From Photobacterium angustum (lineage in GTDB: Bacteria; Pseudomonadota; Gammaproteobacteria; Enterobacterales; Vibrionaceae), in assembly GCF_002954615.1 (NCBI RefSeq), contig NZ_MSCJ01000001.1:1860001-1924000 (forward strand): DNA of 64,000 nucleotides, given 5' to 3'. Below the pieces are notes generated by a model that saw only the letters and a list, made by a program, of their open reading frames with translations, was not told where the DNA came from and did no database searches. Below are positions 39,005 to 48,199 of the stretch, one piece after another. The position numbers were made by a program, and so were the translations under genes. Numbering within the stretch: position 1 is the stretch's first letter; every line of letters begins with the position of its first letter.

Positions 39005-39586
39005 TTACATTATCACTCTATCAACCACACGTCCTTGAATACCAAACGGTGGCATAAAGTAATCATCGCCCCAAAACCCACAGTTAATGCCAATACAACG
39101 ATTAAATCGCATTGGTGTTTCCATTTGAATTTGTTGCTGTACCTGCCAAATTTGCTCACCTGAAACATTTACCACAGGAAAAGTATAATAGTACTGTCCA
39201 ACTTTTCCTTTTTGCATTCCAGTAAATTGACCTACGACTGTCAGTAAACGTCCTTTGGCATACTCCATAGGATCAAGAAAGCCAGGTACATTCGCAATAA
39301 ATCTACCTTGGGGTTTACTGTGCAATATTGGTCTACCGTCAGAGGTTAACGGCAATGCGACAATTTCAACGCGTGTTTGCTTTGCTTCATTTTTAATTGA
39401 AGCAATGATGCCACCTAACCTGACTTCCTGATGTTGCATTACAGTAGGATGCTCGGCGATAACACGTAAATCCGTGATAGGATTTTTCGTATTGGTCTGC
39501 AAGCTGGCTGGAACACTGGCGCAGCCTACCATAAAGATTAATATCAGCCCAAGAAATAGCGTGCGAAACATATAAAACCTCGACAT
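39005..39586 (-). CDS. yeaY: Slp/YeaY-family outer membrane lipoprotein
   Basis: This 193-aa protein begins with a hydrophobic signal and lipobox MVGC (Cys near residue 22), then an Slp domain (VRLGGIIASIKNEAKQTRVEIVALPL; GRFIANVPGFLDPMEYAKGRLLTVVG). Slp proteins are starvation- or acid-linked outer membrane lipoproteins of unknown mechanism. The position between tsaB and fadD matches E. coli yeaY rather than slp, hence the symbol. It is followed 3 nt later by the alpha/beta hydrolase gene. Confidence 0.88.
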   Translation of the reverse strand: MSRFYMFRTLFLGLILIFMVGCASVPASLQTNTKNPITDLRVIAEHPTVMQHQEVRLGGIIASIKNEAKQTRVEIVALPLTSDGRPILHSKPQGRFIANVPGFLDPMEYAKGRLLTVVGQFTGMQKGKVGQYYYTFPVVNVSGEQIWQVQQQIQMETPMRFNRCIGINCGFWGDDYFMPPFGIQGRVVDRVIM

Positions 39587-39688
39587 AACTGTTCAATATA
39601 ACAGCAAAAGTAATTATTTATGCGTAGTCTGCTGACACGTTAAATTAACGCGTTAATGATGAGAATAATAAGGAAAGTATTAGTCGGT

Positions 39689-39982
39689 TTAAACAACCAT
39701 ATTGATACCGATCAGATCGGAAAGTTGTTCTTTTCTATCATGCAGCATGACATCCATATACATAGATAATGCTTTCTGATGTTTACCATCAGGGCGATCA
39801 TACTGTAATTGACGATATTCTTGACTCGCCCACTCTGCGTGTTGTGTTGTCGATAACGATGATAAAACAGACGTTGATGAAACCGTATCACTTGAAGTGC
39901 TCGCTTTCGTACTAGAGGTCTGTGAGGCTGAACTGAATGGTTTTGATGGTAATGATATAACACCATGATTGATAGTAACCAT
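39689..39982 (-). CDS. Small hypothetical protein (97 aa)
   Basis: No known domain. The first half is low-complexity and Ser/Thr-rich (about 15–47), the second is an ordered-looking charged helix region (EWASQEYRQLQYDRPDGKHQKALSMYMDV … KEQLSDLIGINMVV). A strong AGGAG ribosome site sits about 5 nt before the ATG, which supports expression. The C-terminal part looks like a conserved Vibrionaceae family from memory. It lies between yeaY and tsaB, about 75 nt downstream of tsaB, and has no signal peptide. Confidence 0.7.
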   Translation of the reverse strand: MVTINHGVISLPSKPFSSASQTSSTKASTSSDTVSSTSVLSSLSTTQHAEWASQEYRQLQYDRPDGKHQKALSMYMDVMLHDRKEQLSDLIGINMVV

Positions 39983-40021
39983 AATCTCCTCTCATCATCC
40001 ATTTAAAAAGTTAGGATAAAG

Positions 40022-40049
40022 AAAAAGTAGCAGCACCTGCCACTACTCT
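40022..40049 (-). terminator. Probable terminator of yoaA–tsaB
   Basis: On the minus strand, AGTAG-(TGG)-CAG pairs with CTGCTACT across a short loop with a bulge, then five T. It begins 8 nt after the tsaB stop. Confidence 0.5.
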
Positions 40050-40057
40050 TTATTTAA

Positions 40058-40759
40058 TTATTCGCGACCTGGTAATTTTTTCCATGTCACGGTATCACGT
40101 AAATACACAGGACTAGCTACTTCTGCGCTAACACTTTCACCACGAGCAAAAGCAAATTTCGCTAGGTGTACCATGTCTTGTGAATCAGGATATAACACCG
40201 AGCCCTGCTGCATTTCAAAAGGCAGCTTACCTAGAGTATCAACATACACTTCCCAAGCTGTACCCGCTGTTAACCAAATTCCTGATTCGGTCTGAACAGA
40301 TTCAACTAGAGCCTCAGGTACAATCACCTGCTCTGCACCGATAATTTGCCAGTCACCATCTGTTTTACGCTGATACTGACCCCAATAGATTTCGCCCATA
40401 CGAGCATCAATAGCAGATAATACATTGTCAGCTTGATGGACACGGAAAGTACCTTGCGCCATTGCAGCTAATGTTGACACGCCCACCATAGGTAAATCGG
40501 CACCAAACGCTAAACCTTGCGCAATACCAATGCCGATACGAACACCAGTAAAGCTACCAGGGCCTTGGCCGTAAGCCAATGCATCGAGTTGGTTTAGCTT
40601 GATACCGGCTTCAGCCAGAACAGTATCTACCATAGGCAAAATTTTTGTTGTGTGCTCACGTGGCGCATATTCACAACGAGAGATAACTTCGTCACCCATT
40701 AATAGGGCAACAGAACAATTTTCAGTTGCAGTATCAACTGCCAAAATTTTGGTGCTCAT
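40058..40759 (-). CDS. tsaB: tRNA threonylcarbamoyladenosine (t6A) synthesis protein TsaB
   Basis: TsaB is the non-catalytic ASKHA-fold partner of TsaD in the t6A37 modification complex with TsaE. The 233-aa protein has the N-terminal [15 protein letters not shown] and the family stretch [26 protein letters not shown], which holds the degenerate nucleotide-binding segment. Its ATG directly abuts the yoaA stop with no gap, so translation is probably coupled. The yoaA–tsaB pairing is conserved with E. coli. Confidence 0.97.
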   Translation of the reverse strand: MSTKILAVDTATENCSVALLMGDEVISRCEYAPREHTTKILPMVDTVLAEAGIKLNQLDALAYGQGPGSFTGVRIGIGIAQGLAFGADLPMVGVSTLAAMAQGTFRVHQADNVLSAIDARMGEIYWGQYQRKTDGDWQIIGAEQVIVPEALVESVQTESGIWLTAGTAWEVYVDTLGKLPFEMQQGSVLYPDSQDMVHLAKFAFARGESVSAEVASPVYLRDTVTWKKLPGRE

Positions 40760-42715
40760 TCAAGCCTCTGAATGTTGGTTGTCATCTTCAATAACGTTAT
40801 TGTTATTAATAGTAGACAAAAAGTCACTAACCCCTTCAACACTACGTGTACGAGGGATAGGTGGTAAACTTCGTAAAAATACAGCGCCATAATGCCTTGT
40901 TACTAATCGGTTATCACAAATGATCAATGCGCCTTTGTCTTTAGTATCACGGATCAAACGCCCAACACCCTGCTTTAAAGTGATCACCGCATCAGGTACT
41001 TGGACATCGGCAAAAGGATCACCACCACGCATACGACAATCTTCAATACGTGCTTTTAATAATGGATCATCTGGTGCTGTAAACGGTAATTTATCAATGA
41101 TAACACAGCTAAGGGCTTGCCCTCTAACATCAATCCCTTCCCAGAACGCCCCCGTTGCCACTAATAATGCATTACCATGAGCCAAATACTCATTAAGTAG
41201 CTTTTGTTTCGTTGTTTCACCTTGCGCTAACACGGGTAAACTCAGCTTCTCACGAAACCCTTCTGCAAGATCGCGTACCATTTGATGTGAAGTACACAAG
41301 AAGAAACAACGACCATTATTCGCTTCAATCACAGGCGCCAACATCTCAACCAATTTGTTAGCGAGACCATAACTATTAGGCTCTGGCAAATGGCGAGGTA
41401 CACATAATAGCGCTTGCTCGCTGTAATCAAACGGACTTTCAAGCGAGAATTGTTGCTTTGGCTCTAACCCTAAGCGATGACTAAAGTGGGTGAAATTCTC
41501 ATCAACTGCTAAGGTTGCTGAAGTGAAGATCCATGCCCCTTTTTGCTCAGCCATTTGCTCTTTAAATTTATCTGCAACAGAGAGCGGCGTGATATTTAAA
41601 CTAAACTGGCGCGGTGTACATTCATACCAATAGGAATAGCCTGTAATTGCAGTATCTGATACTCGTTTTAGTTTGGCTTTTAGCGTTGCTGCACGTTCAA
41701 AGGCAGTATCTAATAACTGGCTTCGACCTAACGCCAGCTTAAGTACATCGTAGGTAAGATCTAATGCATCTGATAATCGAGTTAATTCCCGTTGAACAGC
41801 GGGTGTTTGCGATGCTTCTCGCCAATTTCCTCGAAACCCGGGATCACCTAAAATAATCCGCATTTCAAACGCAGCTTGCTGTAACCTGTCTGCCGTTTTT
41901 TGCAGTTGGCGCATATCACGTGCTTCTGTGCGATAACCAATATCAATATCTTTCGCGAGTTCAATTAATTGTCGACTGGTTAGGCTCTGACCAAAGTACT
42001 GACTGGCAATATCAGGCATTTGGTGGGCTTCATCAAAGATAAATACTTCAGCTTCAGGAATTAATTCACCAAAGCCGTTTTCTTTAATGGCTAAATCTGC
42101 CAAGAATAAATGGTGATTAACAACAACTACATCAGCTTCCATTGCTTTGCGGCGAGCCTTAACGACAAAACAATCATCATACGAGGGGCACTCACGGCCT
42201 AAGCAGTTATCATTGGTCGAGGTAATTAATGGGATGACAGGGCTATCTTCTGCAACATCTTCACATTCACCAAAATCGCCGCTTTTCGATGATGAGGACC
42301 ATTGTCGAATTTTAACCAACTGTGTTAACAACGTAGGATCAGATTCCACATCATGGCTTTCTATCACTTGGCGATTCAAACGATCCACACACAGATAATT
42401 TGCTCGCCCTTTCAGCAATGCGACACGCCCCGTAAAGCCAATCGCATCAGCCATTAATGGCAAATCACGGTGAAATAATTGCTCTTGAAGGTTTTTAGAG
42501 CCTGTACTAATAATGGTTTTTTTGCCACTCAATAGTGCTGGGATAACATAAGCAAATGTTTTTCCTGTCCCCGTTCCCGCTTCAACCACCAGCTGAGATT
42601 CACTCTTGATCGCATCAGCCACTGCATTAGCCATATCAATTTGAGGTTGGCGAGCCTGAAAACCAGGGATGGCTTTATCTAATGCGCCACCAGAGGCAAA
42701 AAACTTCGTTATCAT
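40760..42715 (-). CDS. yoaA: DinG/XPD-family ATP-dependent helicase YoaA
   Basis: YoaA is a superfamily 2 iron–sulfur helicase of the XPD/DinG group, linked in E. coli to replication-fork repair. In 651 residues it has Walker A EAGTGTGKT, a four-Cys Fe–S cluster region (YLCVDRLN … CLGRECPSYDDC), DEAH box FDEAHQM, and the C-terminal motif VI QGVGRLIRD. An upstream sequence resembling half a LexA box is noted in findings. It is the first gene of the yoaA–tsaB unit. Confidence 0.95.
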   Translation of the reverse strand: MITKFFASGGALDKAIPGFQARQPQIDMANAVADAIKSESQLVVEAGTGTGKTFAYVIPALLSGKKTIISTGSKNLQEQLFHRDLPLMADAIGFTGRVALLKGRANYLCVDRLNRQVIESHDVESDPTLLTQLVKIRQWSSSSKSGDFGECEDVAEDSPVIPLITSTNDNCLGRECPSYDDCFVVKARRKAMEADVVVVNHHLFLADLAIKENGFGELIPEAEVFIFDEAHQMPDIASQYFGQSLTSRQLIELAKDIDIGYRTEARDMRQLQKTADRLQQAAFEMRIILGDPGFRGNWREASQTPAVQRELTRLSDALDLTYDVLKLALGRSQLLDTAFERAATLKAKLKRVSDTAITGYSYWYECTPRQFSLNITPLSVADKFKEQMAEQKGAWIFTSATLAVDENFTHFSHRLGLEPKQQFSLESPFDYSEQALLCVPRHLPEPNSYGLANKLVEMLAPVIEANNGRCFFLCTSHQMVRDLAEGFREKLSLPVLAQGETTKQKLLNEYLAHGNALLVATGAFWEGIDVRGQALSCVIIDKLPFTAPDDPLLKARIEDCRMRGGDPFADVQVPDAVITLKQGVGRLIRDTKDKGALIICDNRLVTRHYGAVFLRSLPPIPRTRSVEGVSDFLSTINNNNVIEDDNQHSEA

Positions 42716-42900
42716 TTATTTCGCACTATTGGTTATATATACAGTATTCATTATGCCAATTATCCTAGTACTCGACTAGTCTTCTATCCATCGATTACAA
42801 AAATTAACGGCATCACTTTCTTATTAATAACATCACCTAACAAATAAATACTTTGACCATAAGGTTAAATCTAGGTAATAGTTAATTAAGATCTTTGTAA

Positions 42901-42922
42901 CACGCAATGTATTATATGCGTG
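42901..42922. repeat. Inverted repeat CACGCA-N10-TGCGTG before purU
   Basis: A 6-bp inverted repeat separated by 10 AT-rich bases ends 21 nt before the purU ATG. It may be an operator or a 5' mRNA hairpin. The half-sites share the CGCA core of PurR boxes but the spacing does not match. Confidence 0.4.
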
Positions 42923-42942
42923 AATCGCAGTCAGGAAACGAC

Positions 42943-43776
42943 ATGGAAAAGAAAACACTCCTCACGGAATGCCCAGATGAAATGGGACTAATCGCCAAAA
43001 TTACCAACATTTGTCATAAGCACCAACTAAATATTATCAACAATAAGGAATATGTTGATAATACGCATAATCAATTTTTCATGCGTACTGAGCTTGAAGG
43101 CTATTTTAATGATACAACCTTTCTCGCAGATATTGATCATGCTTTACCCAAAGGTAGCAAACGCCGTTTAATCAGTTCTGATCGCAAAAAAATCGTCATC
43201 ATGGTGACAAAAGAAGCGCACTGTTTAGGTGATATTCTAGTTAAAGCCTTCGATGGATCATTAGATATCGACATTGCTGCGGTTGTCGGTAATTACGACA
43301 CCCTACAAGGGCTAACGGAAAAATTTGATATTCCATTCCATCATGTTTGCCATGAAGGATTAAGCCGTGAAGAGCACGAACAAAAACTATTAGAGGCGGT
43401 ACAACAGTATCAACCAAATTACGTAGTACTGGCGAAATATATGCGTATTTTAACGCCTAATTTTGTCGCACAATTCCCTAATAAAATCATCAATATTCAT
43501 CACAGTTTCTTACCTGCATTTATTGGCGCCAAGCCTTACCAACAAGCATTTGAACGTGGTGTAAAAATCATTGGTGCAACCGCACACTTTGTAACTAACG
43601 ATCTTGATGAAGGGCCAATCATTACCCAAAACGTCATCCCTGTTGATCATAGTTTCAGTGCAGTTGAAATGGCAAAGTCTGGTCGTGATGTAGAAAAATC
43701 TGTACTCAGTAAAGCATTAGGCCTTGCGGTAGACGATCGTATTTTTGTCTATGGTAACCGGACGGTTATTTTATAA
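42943..43776 (+). CDS. purU: Formyltetrahydrofolate deformylase PurU
   Basis: PurU hydrolyses 10-formyl-THF to formate and THF, balancing the one-carbon pool. An N-terminal ACT domain (ECPDEMGLIAKITNICHKHQLNI) precedes the formyltransferase-like catalytic domain (IINIHHSFLPAFIGAKPY with catalytic Asn and His; DEGPII with catalytic Asp). ATG 42943 is preferred over the in-frame ATG 42907: AGGA at 42933–42936 fits it, and the 277-aa product matches the family (280 in E. coli). It is a single-gene unit with a terminator. Confidence 0.97.
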   Translation: MEKKTLLTECPDEMGLIAKITNICHKHQLNIINNKEYVDNTHNQFFMRTELEGYFNDTTFLADIDHALPKGSKRRLISSDRKKIVIMVTKEAHCLGDILVKAFDGSLDIDIAAVVGNYDTLQGLTEKFDIPFHHVCHEGLSREEHEQKLLEAVQQYQPNYVVLAKYMRILTPNFVAQFPNKIINIHHSFLPAFIGAKPYQQAFERGVKIIGATAHFVTNDLDEGPIITQNVIPVDHSFSAVEMAKSGRDVEKSVLSKALGLAVDDRIFVYGNRTVIL

Positions 43777-43803
43777 TCAGGAAAAGACACTATTAACCAA
43801 GCG

Positions 43804-43837
43804 AGCGTAGTAATCTTTGGGGATTACTACGCTTTTT
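43804..43837 (+). terminator. Intrinsic terminator of purU
   Basis: A 12-bp perfect stem (AGCGTAGTAATC and complement), 6-nt loop and T tract. Confidence 0.9.
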
Positions 43838-43857
43838 ATTATTCGTATTTACAGCAA

Positions 43858-44442
43858 CTAGGCTTGTTCACTTTCTAATACTGCTTTTAATGAGTGTCCA
43901 TGTAATTTAATACATACCCCATCACGTTTAAACGCAAAAGTAGGATTAGCTAAACGCTCATCTTCACCTGATGGTGAACTGGCTTTTACTTTAATCCCCT
44001 TCGCATCTAACCCATCCCAATCTAATTGTGGTAATTTTTCTAGTAAATCTGCTTTTAATTCTTCAATCGTTTTGGCACTGGATGGCACCACAAACTCAAT
44101 ATGCTCCCACCCCTGTTGCGGATATACTTTATCACTCGGATAAGGCAACTCTAACGCTTCAATTTTCCAACCATCTACAGCTAATGGCTGTTCAAACCCA
44201 ATAATCACAATGGGACGACCATTGATCATATTGTTAGACCACTCTTCACCGTAACTCAGCCATGCCAAATGTAACTGATGCGCCACGTCTTGATCATTGA
44301 CACGTAATGCGATGTGATCGGCTTGGTATCCAGCGAGTGAGATCCCTAAATCATCAATCAATGTATTAATCGCTTTCATAAACTCAGGTAACTGCGCAAG
44401 CATCTGCGTTGGATGAAGATTATATTGTTCAAGCTTGTGCAT
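43858..44442 (-). CDS. yecM: YecM-like VOC-fold protein
   Basis: This 194-aa protein matches E. coli YecM (about 190 aa). It has the fold of the vicinal oxygen chelate group, with metal-site-like positions in ADHIALRV, QQGWEHIEFVV and the C-terminal VCIKLHGHSL. E. coli YecM was proposed to bind metal; the true reaction is unknown. The neighbourhood with argS is conserved (yecM–cutC–argS in E. coli). Here it is divergent from argS. Confidence 0.92.
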   Translation of the reverse strand: MHKLEQYNLHPTQMLAQLPEFMKAINTLIDDLGISLAGYQADHIALRVNDQDVAHQLHLAWLSYGEEWSNNMINGRPIVIIGFEQPLAVDGWKIEALELPYPSDKVYPQQGWEHIEFVVPSSAKTIEELKADLLEKLPQLDWDGLDAKGIKVKASSPSGEDERLANPTFAFKRDGVCIKLHGHSLKAVLESEQA

Positions 44443-44484
44443 AGATTTATCCCATTATTGACAGCTATAACTATAATTAGACGG

Positions 44485-44502
44485 AGTGAATAATTATCCA
44501 TT
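44485..44502. promoter_or_regulatory. ARG-box-like sequence upstream of yecM
   Basis: AGTGAATAATTATCCATT differs from the 18-bp ArgR consensus (WNTGAATWWWWATTCANW) at one fixed position. It lies 43 nt upstream of yecM. ArgR usually needs two adjacent boxes and only one is visible. Confidence 0.3.
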
Positions 44503-44711
44503 TTTCGTGATTTAATGAAACATGAATTTAACGCACTCTCTTTTCAATACAATAGCGTGTTACACATTATTTACCCATAACAAAAAAAGTTTAAAAAAAA
44601 ACGTAAACAATAGGTTTTTCCAGTTGCCAAAGTACCTCCATCTGTGGGTATTATTAGGACAATACCTACTGCGTATTCAAGACTTCGGTGCATATTTAGA
44701 TATTCGCGACC

Positions 44712-44788
44712 CCGTCAAAAATACTCACGTTAAACACTTGATTTATTTATGTTGTCATTTTGTTTTATTTCGTGATTATTTTTGACGG
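44712..44788. repeat. Long inverted repeat upstream of argS
   Basis: Arms of 18 bases at 44712–44729 (CCGTCAAAAATACTCACG) and 44771–44788 are complementary at 17 of 18 positions and separated by a 41-nt AT-rich loop. No T tract follows on the plus strand. It ends 72 nt before the argS start. It could be a remnant or miniature transposable element, or a structured leader RNA. Confidence 0.7.
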
Positions 44789-44860
44789 TGATCTTGTGAT
44801 ACGTAGACATTTTTGCCTTTTATTAATAATTGGCGTTACAAATGATTTAAGGATCAGCGT

Positions 44861-46591
44861 GTGAACATTCAAGCACTTATTAACGATAAAGTATCTCAGG
44901 CTTTAGAAGCCGCTGGCGCACCTGCAGGCAGCCCAGCCGCAGTTCGCCAATCAGCTAAAGCGCAGTTTGGTGATTACCAAGCGAACGGTGTTATGGGCGT
45001 AGCAAAGAAGCTAGGTACTAATCCACGCGAATTCGCACAAAAAGTTATCGACTGCTTAGAGCTAGATGGTATTGCTGAGAAAGTTGAAATTGCAGGCCCA
45101 GGCTTTATCAACATTTTCCTAAACAAAGCATGGTTAGCTGAGCGTGGCGAAGAAGCACTAAAAGATGAGCGTCTAGCCGTTAATACTGAAACAGCACAAA
45201 ATATTGTTGTTGACTACTCTGCACCAAACGTTGCAAAAGAAATGCACGTAGGCCACTTACGTTCAACTATCATCGGTGATGCTGTTGTACGTACACTTGA
45301 ATTCTTAGGCCACAATGTTATCCGAGCGAACCACCTTGGTGACTGGGGTACGCAATTCGGTATGCTTATCGCTAACATGCAGCGTAAAGAGCAAGAAGGT
45401 ACTGATGTTTCTATGGACATCAGCGATCTTGAAGGTTTCTACCGTGAATCTAAAGTACTTTATGATGAAGACGAAGAATTCGGTAAAACAGCACGTAACT
45501 TTGTTGTTCGTCTACAAAGCGGTGATGAGTACTGCCTTGAGAAATGGAAGCAACTTGTTGCCATTACACTTAAGCAAAACCAACGCAACTACGATCGTCT
45601 AAGCGTGTCACTGACTGATGACAACGTAATGGGTGAATCTATGTACAACGACATGCTACCTGGCGTTGTTGCAGATCTTAAAGAAAAAGGTCTAGCTGTA
45701 GAAAGTGATGGCGCAATTGTTGTTTACCTAGACGAATACAAAAACAAAGACGGCGAGCCTATGGGTGTGATCATCCAGAAGCGTGATGGCGGTTACCTAT
45801 ACACAACCACTGATATCGCTTGTGCTAAATACCGTTACGAGCAACTTCATGCTGATCGCGTACTTTACTTCATCGACTCACGTCAGCACCAACACCTAAT
45901 GATGGCTTGGGAAATCGTACGTAAAGCGGGCTATGTGCCAGAGAGTGTATCTCTTGAGCACCACGCATTTGGTATGATGCTAGGTAAAGATGGTCGTCCA
46001 TTTAAGACTCGTGCTGGCGGTACTGTTCGTCTTGCTGATCTTCTGGATGAAGCTGTTGAGCGTGCTAACAAGCTAATTGAAGAAAAGAACCCAGAACTAA
46101 GTGCTGAAGAAAAAGCAAACATTGCACAAACTGTTGCAATGGCTGCGGTTAAGTACTCTGATCTTTCTAAGCACCGTACGACAGATTACATCTTCGACTG
46201 GGACAACATGCTAGCATTCGAAGGTAACACTGCACCATACATGCAGTACGCATACACACGTGTAGCATCTATCTTTAAGCGCGCGAATGTTGAGCTTGCA
46301 GATCTTACTCACCCAATCGTTATCACTGACGAAAAAGAGCAAGTACTGCTATCTAAACTTCTTCAATTTGAAGAAGCGGTACAATCTGTAGCACGTGAAG
46401 GTCAACCACACTTAATGTGTACTTACCTATTCGAACTTGCAGGTATGTTCTCTAGCTTCTACGAAGCATGTCCAATTCTTAATGCTGAAGAAGATGTTAA
46501 GCAAAGCCGCTTGAAGCTTGCATTGCTAACATCAAAAACTATCAAGCAAGGTCTAGACCTACTTGGTATCGAAACACTAGAGCGTATGTAA
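44861..46591 (+). CDS. argS: Arginyl-tRNA synthetase
   Basis: ArgRS charges tRNA-Arg. The 576 residues match E. coli (577). The N-terminal additional domain ([15 protein letters not shown]…) is followed by the class I HIGH-type motif HVGHLRS (129–135). The KMSKS equivalent is the degenerate [13 protein letters not shown], normal for ArgRS. The C-terminal anticodon-binding domain ends [10 protein letters not shown]. The start is GTG 44861, with AAGGA about 7 nt upstream, and it gives the expected N-terminus. Confidence 0.98.
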   Translation: MNIQALINDKVSQALEAAGAPAGSPAAVRQSAKAQFGDYQANGVMGVAKKLGTNPREFAQKVIDCLELDGIAEKVEIAGPGFINIFLNKAWLAERGEEALKDERLAVNTETAQNIVVDYSAPNVAKEMHVGHLRSTIIGDAVVRTLEFLGHNVIRANHLGDWGTQFGMLIANMQRKEQEGTDVSMDISDLEGFYRESKVLYDEDEEFGKTARNFVVRLQSGDEYCLEKWKQLVAITLKQNQRNYDRLSVSLTDDNVMGESMYNDMLPGVVADLKEKGLAVESDGAIVVYLDEYKNKDGEPMGVIIQKRDGGYLYTTTDIACAKYRYEQLHADRVLYFIDSRQHQHLMMAWEIVRKAGYVPESVSLEHHAFGMMLGKDGRPFKTRAGGTVRLADLLDEAVERANKLIEEKNPELSAEEKANIAQTVAMAAVKYSDLSKHRTTDYIFDWDNMLAFEGNTAPYMQYAYTRVASIFKRANVELADLTHPIVITDEKEQVLLSKLLQFEEAVQSVAREGQPHLMCTYLFELAGMFSSFYEACPILNAEEDVKQSRLKLALLTSKTIKQGLDLLGIETLERM

Positions 46592-46611
46592 TCTACATCC
46601 CTCTTAATATT

Positions 46612-46639
46612 AAAAAGCCTTCCATTTGGAAGGCTTTTT
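46612..46639. terminator. Bidirectional terminator between argS and the DUF924 gene
   Basis: A 12-bp perfect stem (AAAAAGCCTTCC and complement) with loop ATTT and T tracts on both strands. Confidence 0.92.
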
Positions 46640-46726
46640 ATTTTCTGTTTATCGCACTCTGAAATATGTTTAGAAATTAGGCTCTGTAAATTAAAACATA
46701 ACCAAAGATTCAATAGTTAGATCTCT

Positions 46727-47332
46727 TTATTGACCAAATCGCTGACCGCCTTGGTTCAACCACATCAATTCACCTTGCGTAGAAAGTCGTCCCAGCACCG
46801 CATTGCGATATGGAAAACGTCCAAATTGCTTAATCACGTCATAATGGCTTCTCGCATAATTATAAAAGCCATCAAATAGTTCACGATTATTCAAAGAAGT
46901 AGATTCTCTTAAATGTTGAAAGCGAAACACACTCTCTTCTTGATCTTCCAAATCTTCTGCATGTTCTAACGGTAAATAGAAAAATACGCGTTCAATTGGC
47001 GATAAATCTACATCTTGATTCAATGCTAAACCACGTTTACACAATGCTAAGGCTAATGAGTCATAACGAAATGCCGCACTCAAGCCACGGTAGATGTTGC
47101 GGCTAAATTGATCGAGTAAAATAATCAGAGCCAAGCGACCATGGGCCGATTCACACCAATGATTTAACTCCCCTTTGCCAGCCTTACTCACCCAAGATTG
47201 AAAGTGGGTTTTAATGTAAGCATCAATCTCTTCACCACCTAGAAACCAAAGCGCATGTTTATTTTCTTTGGTTACTTCACCCTCTAACTCGCCAAACCAA
47301 TAATCGAGTATAAACTGATATTCGCTTGCCAT
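46727..47332 (-). CDS. DUF924 family protein
   Basis: This 201-aa all-helical protein of the DUF924 (TPR-like) family has the family stretches LDYWFGE, WFLGGEEIDAYIKTHF, IILLDQFSRNIYRG and FGRFPYRNAVLGR. The function is unknown. ATG 47332 is chosen over the GTG four codons earlier because GAGG sits 6 nt before the ATG and overlaps the GTG. It is convergent with argS and divergent from a HIT-domain gene. Confidence 0.88.
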   Translation of the reverse strand: MASEYQFILDYWFGELEGEVTKENKHALWFLGGEEIDAYIKTHFQSWVSKAGKGELNHWCESAHGRLALIILLDQFSRNIYRGLSAAFRYDSLALALCKRGLALNQDVDLSPIERVFFYLPLEHAEDLEDQEESVFRFQHLRESTSLNNRELFDGFYNYARSHYDVIKQFGRFPYRNAVLGRLSTQGELMWLNQGGQRFGQ

Positions 47333-47473
47333 AAGTTGCCTCACAATAATTAGAACTCTTAACCAAATGTTAGAGAATACGTTAAGGATAATACCAATCG
47401 TTTTAAATTAGGCATACTATGATAAATAATGCTCTGGCTTGTGAGCCATAATGTACTGTGAAGGAATAATTAC

Positions 47474-47908
47474 ATGCGTTTCACTCTTCATCCTCGCCTA
47501 CAATCTGATACCACTGTACTCGGTGATTTTCCGCTTTCTCGTGTTTTATTATCTAAAGAAGCGCTGGGGCCATGGATTATCTTAGTCCCTCGTGTTGACG
47601 AGTTACGTGAGATCCACCACCTACCTGAACAAGACCAATACCAACTAATGCGTGAATCAAGTGCCGTAGCCACATTATTAGAAAACGACTATCAAGCAGA
47701 AAAGATTAACGTTGGTGCATTAGGTAATCTTGTGCCTCAGCTTCATTTACACCACATTGCACGCTTTAGTCATGATATAGCATGGCCTGGACCAATTTGG
47801 GGAAATACAGATGGTACTCAACGCAGTGAAGCTCTACAAGCAGCACTCGCTGATGAGCTTCGCGAAGAGTTAAGTCAGGTTAAAGGCTTTACAGCAATCT
47901 CTAATTAG
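47474..47908 (+). CDS. HIT (histidine triad) domain protein
   Basis: This 144-aa HIT-family protein likely hydrolyses or binds nucleotide phosphates. The nucleotide-site segment is ILVPRVDELREIHHL, and the active site reads QLHLHHIARF (residues 89–98), with Gln in place of the first His of the classic HxHxH triad. AAGGAATAATTAC before the ATG supplies the ribosome site. The substrate is unknown. A shared terminator separates it from feoC. Confidence 0.88.
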   Translation: MRFTLHPRLQSDTTVLGDFPLSRVLLSKEALGPWIILVPRVDELREIHHLPEQDQYQLMRESSAVATLLENDYQAEKINVGALGNLVPQLHLHHIARFSHDIAWPGPIWGNTDGTQRSEALQAALADELREELSQVKGFTAISN

Positions 47909-47914
47909 CATTAA

Positions 47915-47942
47915 AAAAGGCAGCTTAATTAAGCTGCCTTTT
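47915..47942. terminator. Bidirectional terminator between the HIT gene and feoC
   Basis: A 12-bp perfect stem (AAAAGGCAGCTT and complement) with loop AATT. Confidence 0.9.
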
Positions 47943-47956
47943 GATTTTATTGCCTT

Positions 47957-48199
47957 CTATCGCATTACCGTTATCGATAATTCGTTAACGGATAAACAAC
48001 GGTACCAAATCTCTTTCGCTGGTTGGCAACAGTCTGAACTTTCACAGCCAACCAATTCTTTTCCAACCGAACCTTTACGAATCCATACATCAAGCATTGC
48101 TTCTACACCATCTTCAGACATCCCAAAGTGATCAGAAAGTTGCTTGCGACTCACACGTCCATGTTGTTCAATATATTGTTTTAGCTGCTGTAAGATCAT
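47957..48199 (-). CDS. feoC: FeoC-like iron transport regulator
   Basis: This 80-aa winged-helix protein overlaps the end of feoB by 4 bases. The N-terminal helix-turn-helix is GRVSRKQLSDHFGMSEDGVEAMLDVWIRKG. Cysteines at 52, 57, 58 and 68 lie in the wing region where FeoC proteins can bind an Fe–S cluster. FeoC may protect FeoB from proteolysis or regulate transcription; which applies here is not known. It is last in feoABC. Confidence 0.92.
   Translation of the reverse strand: MILQQLKQYIEQHGRVSRKQLSDHFGMSEDGVEAMLDVWIRKGSVGKELVGCESSDCCQPAKEIWYRCLSVNELSITVMR

Larger units (their letters stand above)
44443..44860. other. 418-bp yecM–argS intergenic region
   Basis: The region is AT-rich. It holds the ARG-box-like sequence and the 18-bp inverted repeat listed separately. 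An 87-codon open frame at 44522–44785 has no ribosome site, no recognisable domain and a composition unlike the neighbours, so I do not call it a gene. The argS promoter must lie in the last 150 bp but is not obvious. Confidence 0.5.

Noticed and set aside
44522..44785. 87-codon open frame upstream of argS
   Set aside because: No ribosome site, no recognisable domain, composition unlike neighbours, and it runs through the inverted repeat.
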